Part shown: in pieces, positions 1-11,474 of the stretch
Numbering within the stretch: position 1 is the stretch's first letter
How the letters are laid out: every line of letters starts with the position of its first letter
Origin: Hydractinia symbiolongicarpus
Taxonomy: Eukaryota; Cnidaria; Hydrozoa; Anthoathecata; Hydractiniidae
Assembly (NCBI RefSeq): GCF_029227915.1
Contig: NC_079878.1
Span: forward strand, 14,942,001 to 15,006,000
DNA: 64,000 nucleotides
Reading direction: 5' to 3'
Made by a program: the position numbers and the translations under genes
The notes under the pieces: model-generated
The model's input: the letters and a program-made list of their open reading frames with translations, nothing else
Told to the model about the DNA's origin: nothing
The model's database searches: none

Positions 1-22
1 TTTTAATAACCTGCTGTATTGT

Positions 23-2969
23 GTGGACTGGAGTCTTGTTTTAGAGAACAATAATACTGATAAAGCTTATGAAATCTTTCTTCAAATATTTCAACAACAA
101 TATGATCATGCATTCCCAGAACAAACAAAATTTGTTAAAATTAAAACTTTGTTAAACCCTTGGTTAACCAAAGGTTTGTTAAAATCATCTACAGAAGAGT
201 CTCCATAACTCGAACGGCCAGGGGGAAAAGGAAACCGTTCGAGTTAAGGAGACGTTCGAGTAGTAGAGGTTTTCAAGTTTTTTCAAAATTTTTCCCTTAT
301 CTGCCTACCAGATGAACAAAAACAGTATATTAAGTACGTAGTCTTACTTATTGGGGGTTCTGGGTTGATGAAATACAAAAACAGAGCGTTTTAGTTGCTT
401 TTTGCTCAAATTTTTGAAAAAAATCAGTTATAATTGATTGTTTACAAGTATCATCATAATCTCGTTTGATGTTTTTATTTAAGTCCTTTAGGGAAGCCAA
501 CATTTCTTCCCCAAATTTCGAAAAAACGCTTTGGAGCAGTTCCTTTTTCAAGCTCTTTGAGGGTATTGTATTTTATTTTACAGGACTTGTTATCGGCTCT
601 AGTTCTTTTTGACCCTGCCACAGACGCCCTTGTCAGATTGTTATGAAATTCTGTTTTTGAAAGTTGGTTGTGAAAGCGTTGTCGTTCGAAACACAACAAA
701 ACATTCGAATCATGCATTCGAACAATATAAGGCCCACAACACACGTAAACATTAAAATATGAAAATGATAAAGAGTTAAATGATCAGGAAAACTTATCAA
801 TTTTTTTCAAAATGCCACAAAATTCGAGTTATGGAGTCAAAAACCTTCAAGGGACAAAATAATCTGTTCGACTTAAGGGAACATTCGAGTTATGGAGGTT
901 CGAGTAGTAGAGGTTTTTTTATAAGAGTTTATTAGGAAACTTTCACGGTGCCAACGAATTCGTTCGAGTTAAGGAGACGTTCGAGTAATAGAGGTTCGAG
1001 TTATGGAGACTCTACTGTATAAAGAAACAGCGCTTGCATGAAAAGTTTTTGAAAGGCAGAACTCTTGAGAATGAAAATAAATATAAACATTATAAACATT
1101 TGTTTGAAAGTATTAAGAGGCGCTCCAAGAAATTTTATTATAGTGGTCTGAATAAACATAAAAACGATGCGAAGAAAACTTGGAGTATAATCAATAAAGT
1201 AATAGGTAAAACAAAATTAAGCAAAGAAAAAATTCCAAAAAAGGTTGAATATTGATGGAAATAAAATCGAGAACAAGTGTCTAATAGCTGAGGAGCTTAA
1301 TGATTTTTTGTAAAAGTGGGTTCAAATCTTGCATCTCAGATGGAACCTAGCAATTTGAGTTTTAAATCCTTTCTCACTATTAATAACGCACAAGTGGAAA
1401 ATAACGAACTAAGTGAAAATGAATTATTCAAAGCGATCGACTCACTACAATCAAATAAAAGTCCAGGTTTTGATGACGTAAATAGTAACGTTGTTAAGCA
1501 AACAAAAAATGATATAAAATTCCACTAATGAATATATTTAACCTTTCCCTGCTGCAAGGATATTTTCCTGAAAAACTTAAAATTGCAAGAGTTCTACCAG
1601 TATATAAAACAGGCGAAATGACTTATGTATCTAATTATAGACCAATATCAGTTCATCCATGTTTCTCAAAAATACTAGAACGCATAATGTACAATAGATT
1701 TTACTCTTTTTTAACTGCTAATAATATTTTATACAACAATCAATTTGGCTTTCAAGCAGGTCATTCTACTGATCATGCAATAGTTAAACTTGTTAATGAA
1801 ATATCAAAAGCGTTTGACGAAAACAAGTACGTGCTAGGAATTTTTATAGATCTAAGCAAAGCATTTGACACTGTAGATCACAAAATTCTACTAGAAAAAC
1901 TCAAAAACTATGGTATCAACAACTCCAACATTCGGTGGTTTGAAACTTATTTATCCAATAGAAAACAATACATTTCCTTTGACGGTGGAAGTAAAAATTA
2001 CAAAACAATCATCTGTGGAGTTCCACAAGTTTCCATATTAGGACCACTCTTATTCCTTATATATGTAAATGATTTAAACAAAGCTTCGAATATTTTACAT
2101 TCAATTTTATTTGCAGATGATACAAATCTGTTTTATGCTCATAAAGGTATAAAAACATTATTTCGCAGAGTCAATAATGAACTCTCTAAGCTGGCAGAAT
2201 GGTTTAAGGCAAACAGACTGTCCCTAAATATTTCTAAAACAAATTACACACTTTTTCACAGGCAAAATAAAAAAGATGATATGCCATTGAGGTTTCCTGA
2301 TTTATCTGTTAATAATATAAGTATAAAAAGACCACAATCCATGAAATTTTTAGGAGTTATTCTTGATGAAAATCTTTTTTGGAGAGAACATATAAATATT
2401 TTAGAAGAAAAGGTCGCAAAGAATATTGGCATCCTATTTAAAGCAAAATTTTTTCTAGATCAGAATTGTTTAAAAAACATTCTTCAAAATATCCTTCTTT
2501 CATTCACTGCTATCTAAATCATGCAAATATTGCGTGGTGCAACAACAACGCTACAAAATTGACAAAATTACAAAATAAACAAAAACATGCAATCAGAATT
2601 ATTTTAAATGTTGACAGGTACACTCACTCCAGAGAGTTATTAAAAAAGCTCAGTGTACTGAATGTATACCAACTAAACATTTATCAAACCCTTATTTTTA
2701 TGTTGAAGCTTGAAAACAATATGTTACCAAGAGTATTTAATATTATGTTTTAGAAGATACAACAAAAATATTCATCCAGATTTTCAATTAACAGTTTTTT
2801 TCAACCTAGGATTAATTATACAATCACAAAGTTCTCTATAACTAGCAGAGGACCTAAATTGTGGAATACATTTCTTGGTAACGACATGAAAACTATTACA
2901 TCACTTAACGAATTCAAACATAAACTAAAGCATAAACTATTGACTACTGACAATCTATACTTATTTTAG
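23..2969 (+). pseudogene. Broken non-LTR retrotransposon (LINE) ORF2, reverse transcriptase, jockey/CR1-like
   Basis: The ORF2 protein of this LINE would nick DNA and reverse-transcribe the element RNA; only the part after the endonuclease is in the window. A 23-208 segment (NPWLTKGLLKSS) continues at 1020 after an inserted MITE. The RT core is open at 1528-2517: LPVYKTGE, NYRPISVHPCFSKILER, FGFQAGHSTDHA, IDLSKAFDTVDH, then GVPQVSILGPLLFLIYVNDL (the usual GVPQG is GVPQV here), then the catalytic FADDTNLF. The C-terminal part follows in other frames (NHANIAWCNN at about 2520; GPKLWNTF at about 2850) and ends with a stop at 2967-2969. Frameshifts lie near 1250-1316, 1525, 2510 and 2750, so it cannot be active. 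The clade assignment is inference; the family call is firm. Confidence 0.88.
192..1017. mobile_element. Pogo-like MITE with TA target duplication, inside the LINE
   Basis: The ends are inverted repeats: CAGAAGAGTCTCCATAACTC at the left and its near-complement ending GGAGACTCTACTG at the right, both followed inward by TCGAAC motifs that recur within the element (near 230, 860 and 960-990). TA occurs on both sides (190-191 and 1018-1019), as expected for Tc1/mariner/pogo elements. Nothing inside looks like a transposase; two short minus-strand open frames (348-744) are unrecognised and probably chance. Dropping 192-1017 and one TA rejoins the LINE reading frame, which fixes the borders. Confidence 0.85.
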
Positions 2970-3160
2970 AACACACGACAGTTACAACGTACGACACATA
3001 TAACACAACTCCTCATCATCTTCTATGCTAACATTTTATAAAGGTTGGGGGCTTGGTGATAAGGCTATTATAGCCTTCTTCTCGCTCCTGCCATTTTTTA
3101 CCTCTCTAGCTAATATTTTCAGCATATGTAATCCTATCTTTAGATTATACGATATAATAG
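2970..3160 (+). other. LINE 3' untranslated tail
   Basis: Non-coding sequence after the LINE stop, including a GC-richer stretch (GGTTGGGGGCTTGGTGATAA at about 3043) of the kind often found at LINE 3' ends. No clear poly-A or microsatellite end was seen, so the right limit is approximate. Confidence 0.5.
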
Positions 3161-3576
3161 CTTAAGATTTGTATTTTATTCTTACGGAAAACTGTAAATT
3201 CTTCAACTTCAAAGAAAAAAAAAAGAACGCGTGGAAGGAAGTTGCTGAGACGTTGTATTTCGTGGAGAATGGTGATTATTTTCTTAATTTTCTTATTTTC
3301 GACAAATGTTTTTATACATGGAACTCCTTCCCTCGCTTAATATATATCTGTACATGGAGTGGCCATGGAGAGAATTTTGGATAGATGACTAAGTAGATTA
3401 AAATAGGAAGGTACCAAAAACAACAACAAAAAAGAATTAACTTCTTTTTTAGGAAAAGCTGCAAGAAAACGCTATCAAAAAAAAGACGCTTGAATTCAAA
3501 AAGTCTAGCCGTTCTGAAACAAGTTCGACCGCCGTTGAAAAAGCCCAAACTGAATACGAAAAATACAGATTTTTTC

Positions 3577-3806
3577 ATTGATACAGTATTACGGCCAATA
3601 CGGTATGAAAAAGACAATGATTGTTGACTCTCTCCAGTCGCTAAAAAACGCAGTGTAACAGAAAGACGTTCTCCCGCTGAAATCGGCTCGCGAAAATTGG
3701 TTCTTTTCTTCGTTATCTGATCTTCAACTAGAGATAGAAAATGTTCAAAGCGTGCTGGGGTTATTCGATGATAACGAAAAAATAACTCATCGTCCTTCAT
3801 CAACTC
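3577..3806 (-). pseudogene. Harbinger (PIF) transposase remnant, HARBI1-like N-terminal exon
   Basis: A single exon-like piece. An acceptor (TTTTTCAG) precedes residues ELMKDDELFFRYHRI, then ERLSVTLRFLATGESQQSLS and SYRIGRNTVS, which is the hallmark N-terminal region of PIF/Harbinger DDE nucleases and of HARBI1. After NTVS the similarity stops, and no DDE catalytic part was found in the window. The start is set by the splice acceptor rather than by a methionine. It is a fragment of a transposon or a dead domesticated copy; the family call is sound, the borders approximate. Confidence 0.72.
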
Positions 3807-3969
3807 CTGAAAAAGTGTATAAAAAGTTCCATGGAGTGCCCTTTGAAGGAAAATATTCGCCGCATAAAATCTTCTTTTTTTTTGTTTTTTTGTTTTTCAC
3901 TCTCGATTTTCACAAACAACTTTTCATGAACATATAAAGTTTTAGATTGTACTTCAAGTGAGAACAGTA

Positions 3970-4545
3970 TTGCATAAACGCAATTATACGCACTTATACG
4001 TCCAGTGAGGACATTGATGCGTATAAGTGTGTTTAAAATGTTAAACGCAATTATACGCACTTATACGTACAATGAGGACATTGATGCGTATAAGTGCGTT
4101 TAAAATGTTAAACGCAATTATACGCACTTATACGTCCAGTGAGGACATTGATGCGTATAAGTGTGTTTAAAATGTTAAACGCAATTATACGCACTTATAC
4201 GTCCAGTGAGGACATTGATGCGTATAAGTGTGTTTAAAATGTTAAACGCAATTATACGCACTTATACGTCCAGTGAGGACATTGATGCGTATAAGTGTGT
4301 TTAAAATGTTAAACGCAATTATACGCACTTATACGTCCAGTGAGGACATTGATGCGTATAAGTGTGTTTAAAATGTTAAACGCAATTATACGCACTTATA
4401 CGTCCAGTGAGGACATTGATGCGTATAAGTGTGTTTAAAATGTTAAACGCAATTATACGCACTTATACGTCCAGTGAGGACATTGATGCGTATAAGCGCG
4501 TTTATAATGTTAAACGAAATTATACGCACTTATACGCCCAGTGGG
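3970..4545. repeat. 67-bp tandem minisatellite, about 8.5 copies
   Basis: The motif TTAAACGCAATTATACGCAC recurs at 4041, 4108, 4175 and onward every 67 bases. Each unit carries inverted halves (ACGCACTTATAC and GTATAAGTGTGT), so each can fold as a hairpin. Units are nearly identical, with a few C/T and G/A changes; the first and last units diverge most. The open frames through it come only from the repetition. Confidence 0.93.
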
Positions 4546-4589
4546 GACCAAGCTTAAGGTTTCTATATTTAAAATCATGTTCAAAGAGT

Positions 4590-4850
4590 GTGAAAAAGTG
4601 TACATTCTTATCCCAGGATGAAAATATTATTGTGTTTACACGTGTTTTTTTTTTTATTTCATCCCGGGATGAAATAATTAGAGTGTTTACATGCATTTTT
4701 TTTATCTTATTCCGTGATAAGATTTCATCCCTGTTTTTAGGACAGGGATGAACTTATCCCGCCTGAAATGTGTAAAAGTTGTGAGGATTTTCAGCAGACA
4801 CAGGGGTGAACTCGTCCCGGGACGAGATTTTACGTGTAAACAGCCCCCAA
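4590..4850. repeat. Cluster of perfect palindromes centred on TCCCGGGA, probable MITE
   Basis: ATTTCATCCCGGGATGAAAT at 4656-4675 and CTCGTCCCGGGACGAG at 4811-4826 are perfect palindromes. Between them lie a near-palindrome (ATCTTATTCCGTGATAAGAT) and a hairpin of CATCCCTG with CAGGGATG. GTGTTTACA and TGTAAAC copies flank the blocks in both orientations. This looks like a small non-autonomous DNA transposon, but no clear target duplication was found. Confidence 0.5.
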
Positions 4851-7800
4851 ATGATTGATAAATAGCTACAAAGGTAAAAGAACTCACTTTTTATATCGAA
4901 AGGCTAAAAGAAATAACTAATTTACCTCCAAGCTTAAAAACACAAATTATATTAGGAACATTTGCCTTAAAAGGTAAAAAGTGAAAACTCAGTTGTGGGC
5001 AAGGGTGAATTTTGAAGTCTGGGGCAGACTGCGACACCGACTTCAGTTATACTAGCTTTAAAAGGTTACCAATGTAAAAACATTTGATTTCTTCATAAAA
5101 ACATATTAAACTAGCGATTAATTCATTCAGGATTGCTTACAAACACAAACAATTATCGGAAATTTCAAACTTATTTTTGAAGATAGCTTAACGAATTTTT
5201 GAACTGGTTCCAATGATTTAGAGGACTAATGTTTTGTGAAATTAGTCCCCCTTATTACCGTTTTGCGAATCCATATCTTTTGCGAAAAAGTTTAAATTCA
5301 ACTCCCAGTCCTACATACGCACGCCAATAAAAACATATCTACAAGAAAAACAGACGCTGAAGGTGCTGCCCATATAATCGCTTTTGACTGCCAAAAATGT
5401 CATTTAAACAAAAAAAGGTAGATACAACTCGATGAAAATATTTTGGATCGAAGGGGCATAAAGTTGCACCAAATGCTTGACCTAATGATCGCTCGAACAT
5501 AACATCGTGCAACTCTCTAATAATGTTTGCTTTTGTGACAACGATCAAAACAAGATGTTCATATTCGTCAGATTCGGATTATTGCTGAAAAGCGCGGAAA
5601 AACGGAAGAAATAAGTAAATTAGATTATTTATTAAGCGCTTCATTAAGTTATTTTACAGAAAAGTAAGATCGAAGAATATTAACAGAATTAGGGATTCCC
5701 AAAAAAACCCTGCAAATAGGTAAATGCAATGGAATTAACAACTTCACATAAAATACCCCCCAAAAAATAAAAATATTAACATAGTAGTTACACAGAACTT
5801 CATGTCCCAAGGAAGTTAACGTGTTTTTTTTGTAAACAAATAAACAGTCCGTTACTGAAGTACCTCTTGTTGTAATTTAGAGATAACGTAAATTTACTTC
5901 ATACTAGCTGTGTAATTTTGAACAAACTTATTTCATCACGTCTTTTTTTCTCGGAAAATAAAAATGGTACCTATCTGCCTACCATATCACTCGAGCGGCC
6001 ATGTTCGATAGGACGCCTCCCTATTTAATAATATATTTAAAATATTTAATAAGCATCTTCTTTGAAAAAGCGTCTCCTTTCAAAGAATTTGAGAATAAAT
6101 ACGATATATATAGGTTGTCGGAATTTTTTGAGTAATTAAAATTCTCTTAAACTGTGCTGGTTAAACTTAGTCTGATTTAGAGAGTAAAAAAACTATCTGT
6201 ATGTTTACCGTGAATCTAGCTTCATTCGAAATGAAAGATGGCAGAACAGCTGCAGTCTGATCACATTACATGTTTTCCAATAATCTAATCGCGTAATTTC
6301 GTTTTCTAAGTAAAAAAATCTACGTTACGTAAATAAAGTTAGCATACCTTTAGACTGATAATAATTACTTGACAAAGTATAATGCATGATGCACACTGCT
6401 TTAGAAGTTTATTATGAAATAAACTTAAAAGTTTATTTTGTCACGAGTAAGGATGTTATTCACAACATCTCCGATTCCTTCGATAAACTTCACACCCTCC
6501 GTTTCCGATGTGGACGACGAACAATCGTGGATGATATATTCCACTTTTTATTTCACAGCCCAGGATAATCGCAATGTGTATAGCTTCCATTAATTTTTAA
6601 CAATTTGTATACACAATTTTAACAAGTGCGTCAAAGCGGATATTTTATTAACTTATACATTCTGCGAAATCCACCGCACGCTTTTAAATTGTAAAATTTG
6701 CAAATAATCCAGGTGGTAGAAAAAATACATCCTCGAGGACGCACGCTTACATTTAGACATAAACATCTAAACACATTTTTCATACCAACAACAAAACTAA
6801 ACTTGTACGCTTCAAATACATTAGTGCGTCTAAACACATGATTATTTGTCCGGCTTAAAGGCGCGTAATCGCCCTTATCGAAAAAAATTAACACATTTTT
6901 TGATTTATTTTGAAGTCTAGGACAAGTTATGACTTTCCTAAAAATTTACAGATCTAAAAGTTACTAGAACTGGAAATAATGGTACTTAAATTTCTTAAGT
7001 TTACAGCCGCTATATTTGACGATTTCCTTAATCACTAATTCCCGGCTAAGAAGCGAGCCGCCGCAAAATAATCGTTTTCAGTCATAGGTAAACAGACGGC
7101 CTATTATGAGTACTATAACGGAGTTTGCTGAATTATTTTGAAATCAATAAATCAGAGGCAAAACAAAACAACAAAAAGGAATCGTAGGTATATCTCTTCG
7201 CCTTATAATCACTAAGTATGATAATTAATGTTTATCACGCGCTCTTCCGTTTATTAAAATCTATAGCCAGATTTATTGCATAATTTTTGCCAAAGATAGT
7301 TAAAAAACTATGGAGAAAAACAATTTTAAAACGTAAAAGGTAAATTCCGAAAACAAAAATACAGACAATATTTTCTCCATAAGAAAGCAACTAACTGTTT
7401 GAACAAAGAAGCTTCGTCAAAATGTAAGGCAAAAGCGAGGCGAAGCTGTCTTCGTAAACAACTTCAAGAGGTAGCTGATCGCAATTTTATTGATATACTT
7501 ATGAAAAGCATTACGATGGAAATGGAGCTACACATGTTCTCCCGCATTGATTGAATTTTGGGTGATGCACGTGGTCGATTTTGCCGTGCGTGTTTATGAT
7601 CGGGTGAATCGTGAAATAAATTGCAATGGCAGCCCTAACCCTAACACGGAGACAAAATTAGGGTTTGCTATTTCAGTTAAACATTTAAACATGTTTTGAT
7701 CTTCAGTTTTCAATAAAATTTTCAGGATACTGTTTTTTTATCTGTATCTTTCGGTTTTACTATAAAATAGGCACCTCAAAAAATTTGCCAATAAGGTGAT

Positions 7801-9088
7801 TACGCGCCTTCAAAAAAAAAAAAAAAAAAAAGGAGGAGGCTGATTCAATTTTAACTACGAATAATTGGGCGGGGTAGAAAGAAAACTATGGATATTTCTA
7901 CATTCTCTATTCCACAAGGGTAAAGTTTTCAAAACATTTATACAATTTTTAAAGTTTAAATTCATCTTTTTAACACGCGCTAAAAAGGTTTGAAGTGCTG
8001 GAGTTCTTGTCGCCTTTTTCTCATCAAGCCAAAAAGTGGTTCAAACGACAATATTATTATTTCGTGGTTACCAACTGAAACGTAAAAAGAAAACAGAAGT
8101 TACCAACACTAAAAATAAAACAACCAGACAACACTTTTTTATAATAACCGGAAAATTAGGCTTCAATCTGAGGTGTTCTTATTCGGCTTGAAATTTCGTA
8201 CATTAAAATTTAAATTAAAAAAATTTGCGGTTTGAAATAACAAGAATACATAAGTTTTCTTTTGCTTGATGTGTTTTTTTAAGAAAGCGAGAAACCATAA
8301 AGTTTCAGCCATTGTTCTTATTTGTTTTTTGCCGTTTCCGGCGTCATTGTCCAAACTATTTCGTTGATATAACAATCTATCGTCGATATAACAATCTATT
8401 GTCGATATAACAATCAACGATGTTCTCCTCGTCTCAATAATTTTATTGAATTATCATTAAGGGCTGGTTTCTATTCTTTACCATTAGTCTACCTCACGCG
8501 CACTTTTGTGAAAAAGCACTTCCATGTTGCGACATCAGCTTTACTAAAAAAACTGGTAGTTCGTGGAGAAATCCACAGGTTCACCCGTCTTTTATAGAAA
8601 TATTTTTATCGCACACAAAGTACAATAATTATTTGTCATCCTGGGCGCCTATTACTATGAAGTTTTGTGATATTTTATGGGCGCTTTAGGATTAAAATGT
8701 GTGTTTTGTTTACCATTCAATAATGTAAAAAGACCTAGTTGAAATATTCTACATTTTTACGGTACTAATATTGCTGACATCAGCAAAACTATGACAGTGT
8801 TATCATCTTTTTAGCTGACGAATGTTTTGTTGTATCAACATGAAAAATTTTTTTGTTACAGATTTTTAAACCCCACATCAGGTTTTTATCTATTTAATGT
8901 ACGAGTGCTTCCCTCACAAGTAATAAACAGACTACACAAAATATGAAATATAATGACTTACGAAATATGAAAAGACGGCTCTGTGAATGTTTGTTTTTCT
9001 CAGAACTAAAAGAAAATGATAAAAGAGCTATTTCATTAAAGCCTTAGTAAAGTTAAATACCGGTGCAAAATTTGGATTAAACCCTTAC
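4851..9088. other. Non-coding stretch, no recognised gene
   Basis: AT-rich DNA with only short, unconvincing open frames. The 3' exons of gene E should lie here on the minus strand if that gene is intact, but no further zinc-finger exon was recognised. A 57-bp tandem repeat (8363-8419) and an A-run at about 7812-7831 are the only visible structures. Confidence 0.5.
8363..8419. repeat. Three tandem 19-bp repeats
   Basis: Unit GTCGATATAACAATCTATT, three copies at 8363, 8382 and 8401 with small changes. The outer ends (CGTTGAT and ATCAACG) are complementary, so the whole block can fold back on itself. Confidence 0.85.
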
Positions 9089-10107
9089 CTGTTTAGGATA
9101 GTTCGGGTAGTCACCAAAATAAGGCATATCACCCATTAACGGTGGGAGTGGTGGACATTCACCGCCCATAAGAGGTGGTGGCGGCAACATTCTTGGCGGT
9201 GGATAGTTAAAGTCCATTGGCGGCGGATAATTTAAACCCATTGGCGGACGATCTCTCTCTCTAGGATAAAATCGTTGCGTTAAATATACAGAGAAGATTA
9301 GAGGACAAGCCAATTCTTAAGTCACATTAATTTTACGAACTTGCGAGATTTTGTAATAGTTAAGGTGCTTAAACAATTTGGTCGTGTTTGGTCATTGCTC
9401 ATAACGGCCAAACGGTACCAACTGGTCAATAAAATGAACCGGTAGGCCACCAATTTTGCATTTTGCAGATGAACCGGACAGGTAAACAACATTTAACCAC
9501 CATTCAGCCAGGGATGGAGGCGAATTCCATAGACATGAGCATTACTTAGGATGTAAACAGAACAGGGGGTAAAATCCCCTCGTTAAAACCAAGGTTAGAA
9601 GTTTACTTTATCAAGAATAACCGTGCCAATTGTCGACACGAACTAGCCCGATTTCTCTATGTTTCGGTTTTTACCCGAAAATTAAAACACATCGGATTTC
9701 CGGGCGATTTCCGCCATTAAAAATCCGTAAAAAACTGAGAGATATGTTAAAAAACTTCACTCATCCACTATTTATTTTAACTGGACGTCGAAAGTCGTCC
9801 GAAAATTGAAAAAGAACTGGTTCAAAATTAGATTAATATCATATATCGATAGTGTTAATGGCATAAAATTTTGAAGATTAAACAACAATTACGGCGCCAA
9901 CAACAAACAAAATGCAGCATACAACATTAAATTCCATTAAATTTACTTACTGAAAGGGACGGACTGGGCGACGACGGTCAAACATATCGTCATGGAATGC
10001 GCGTTTCGGAGTATGCGGATTAAAACTATCGTCGGTCTCACCGGGACGCCTCCAACTCAATGATACGTCGTCTGGTGAAGCGAGGGGGCGTTTCGCCCTT
10101 CTCATTT
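9089..10107 (-). CDS. Gene E, 5' part: Arg/Pro-rich start of a zinc-finger-cluster paralogue
   Basis: Two exons. Exon 1 (10107-9951) follows an acceptor (GTATCAG), has ATG at 10105-10103, and reads MRRAKRPLASPDD, SWRRPGETDD, DMFDRRRPVRPF, ending at a GTAAGT donor in phase 2. Exon 2 (9260-9089) begins after CCTAG with the matching one-base remainder, is Pro/Gly/Met-rich (PPPRMLPPPPLMGGE) and ends CAG|GTAAGG in phase 0. The layout resembles the start of gene B: a 5'UTR intron, an ATG close after the acceptor, and WRRPEND against WRRPGETDD. I infer a fourth member of the zinc-finger cluster. No zinc finger from it is visible in the window, so its function is open. It lies about 1.4 kb downstream of the end of gene D, on the same strand. 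Confidence 0.62.
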
Positions 10108-11474
10108 CTGATACAGAGAACAAGAAAGTGGAAGAAAGGTGATTTTGGAAATTGATAAAAAGAATTCACAAATTGACAAATCCTCTGTTTTCAGGATTGG
10201 GATTACGAAAACTAAACTTGGGCCAGCCACTGGTTATTTTCAAAATTTTATATTTTGGAAGTCTACATGCTTTTTAGACTGATACTTGAGAAAAAGCAAG
10301 AAGTGCTCTGAAATGAGGATTGTGAGAAAACTTAAAATAGGAAGAAATATAAAATGTATATGAAATGTTTCGACCTGTGCTGAAAGATCTACGATCAGAC
10401 CGGCTTAAATATATCAGCTTAAATAAAACGCGGTATTAGCGCAGGAAAGTTTCCTTAAAAAAATACTGATTTAATATAGAAACAACAATCATGAACAGAA
10501 TATAATGAAACAGAATAGTTTAGTTACCACATCAGTTGTTTCTATATTGTAGTTGCGCATTTCACTTGTCAATGATCACAGTGGACTTAAACCGGATTTC
10601 CACTTAAAGGGAGTAGGGGTGAGGTTGGGGATGAGGGGGGGGGGGGGGGCGGAGTTAACACATTTCCAGTATGCTATAATTTCACAGTGATGTTTGATAT
10701 GTCCACAGTCTGTTTCTTTTACAGTATACTATATTGCAATCACTGGTAATATTCAAAAAGCACAGTATCAATATAGTCAACCTTTTTCCAAATGCAAACT
10801 GAAAAGTTGCTGATGTCGTCCCTTCTCCATTTCTAAATTTAAGAACATGCCAAATTTTGAAAGTCAGCATAATTCCAGCTCAGGCTCAGACTTACAACCC
10901 GGGCTAAAAGTTCCAGCTCCTTATATTAAAAAACAAAATTTCAAACAAGCTTACAAGGCTGGAACTTTTTCCATGTAAATGAAAATTAACATCTTTCAAC
11001 ATAACCAGATAAGATAACTAGATTTTTCATTCTAGCTAAAAATTTCTATGTAATTGACCCCTAACATTAATGCTGCAATTCTTTTTTAAATAAGATAGAA
11101 CAGTTCTTCCGTTTCATACTTTATTCACCTGCATGTTGCTGAAGGCCACAAGTCTTTCTGTAAAATCGCAATGCATATGTGCGTGTGTCAGTGAGCAATC
11201 TTTTCATCTAAAAAAGATTATTTCAAAACTAAGATAATATTTCGGAAAAAAAACAACTTAGAAGTCTGTTCCTTGTGTATGCATAAAAACAACACATTGA
11301 TTCAAGCAAATTAAAAAGAACGTCGTAAGTCCGAATGCACTGTTGTAATAAAGCAAAAAATTTCTGCCATACAAAATGAACTTAAAAGTCTCCTCACTAT
11401 GTACAAAACACAACAACAATTTAATCCCAGTTAAATAAACCAAAAACATCTGCTTCAACCAAAATGCAACGTTT
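10108..11474. other. Interval between genes D and E
   Basis: No coding exon recognised. It holds a G15 run at 10635-10649 and a possible poly-A signal for gene D at 11120-11125 (minus-strand AATAAA). If gene D continues past its 11517 donor, its next exon should be here, but none matched gene B's equivalent. Confidence 0.45.
11120..11125 (-). promoter_or_regulatory. Possible poly-A signal of gene D
   Basis: AATAAA on the minus strand, about 350 bases past the in-frame stop at 11475. Position fits, but such hexamers are common in AT-rich DNA. Confidence 0.3.

Noticed and set aside
3800-4751. Open frames across the minisatellite
   Set aside because: Produced by repetition of a 67-bp unit; no coding features.
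5339-5548. 69-codon minus frame with VTKANIIRELHDVMFERSLG
   Set aside because: No motif, no splice context linking it to gene E, and no neighbouring coding sequence.
7636-7651. CCCTAACCCTAAC as a telomere remnant
   Set aside because: Only two copies, not embedded in a longer run; chance level.
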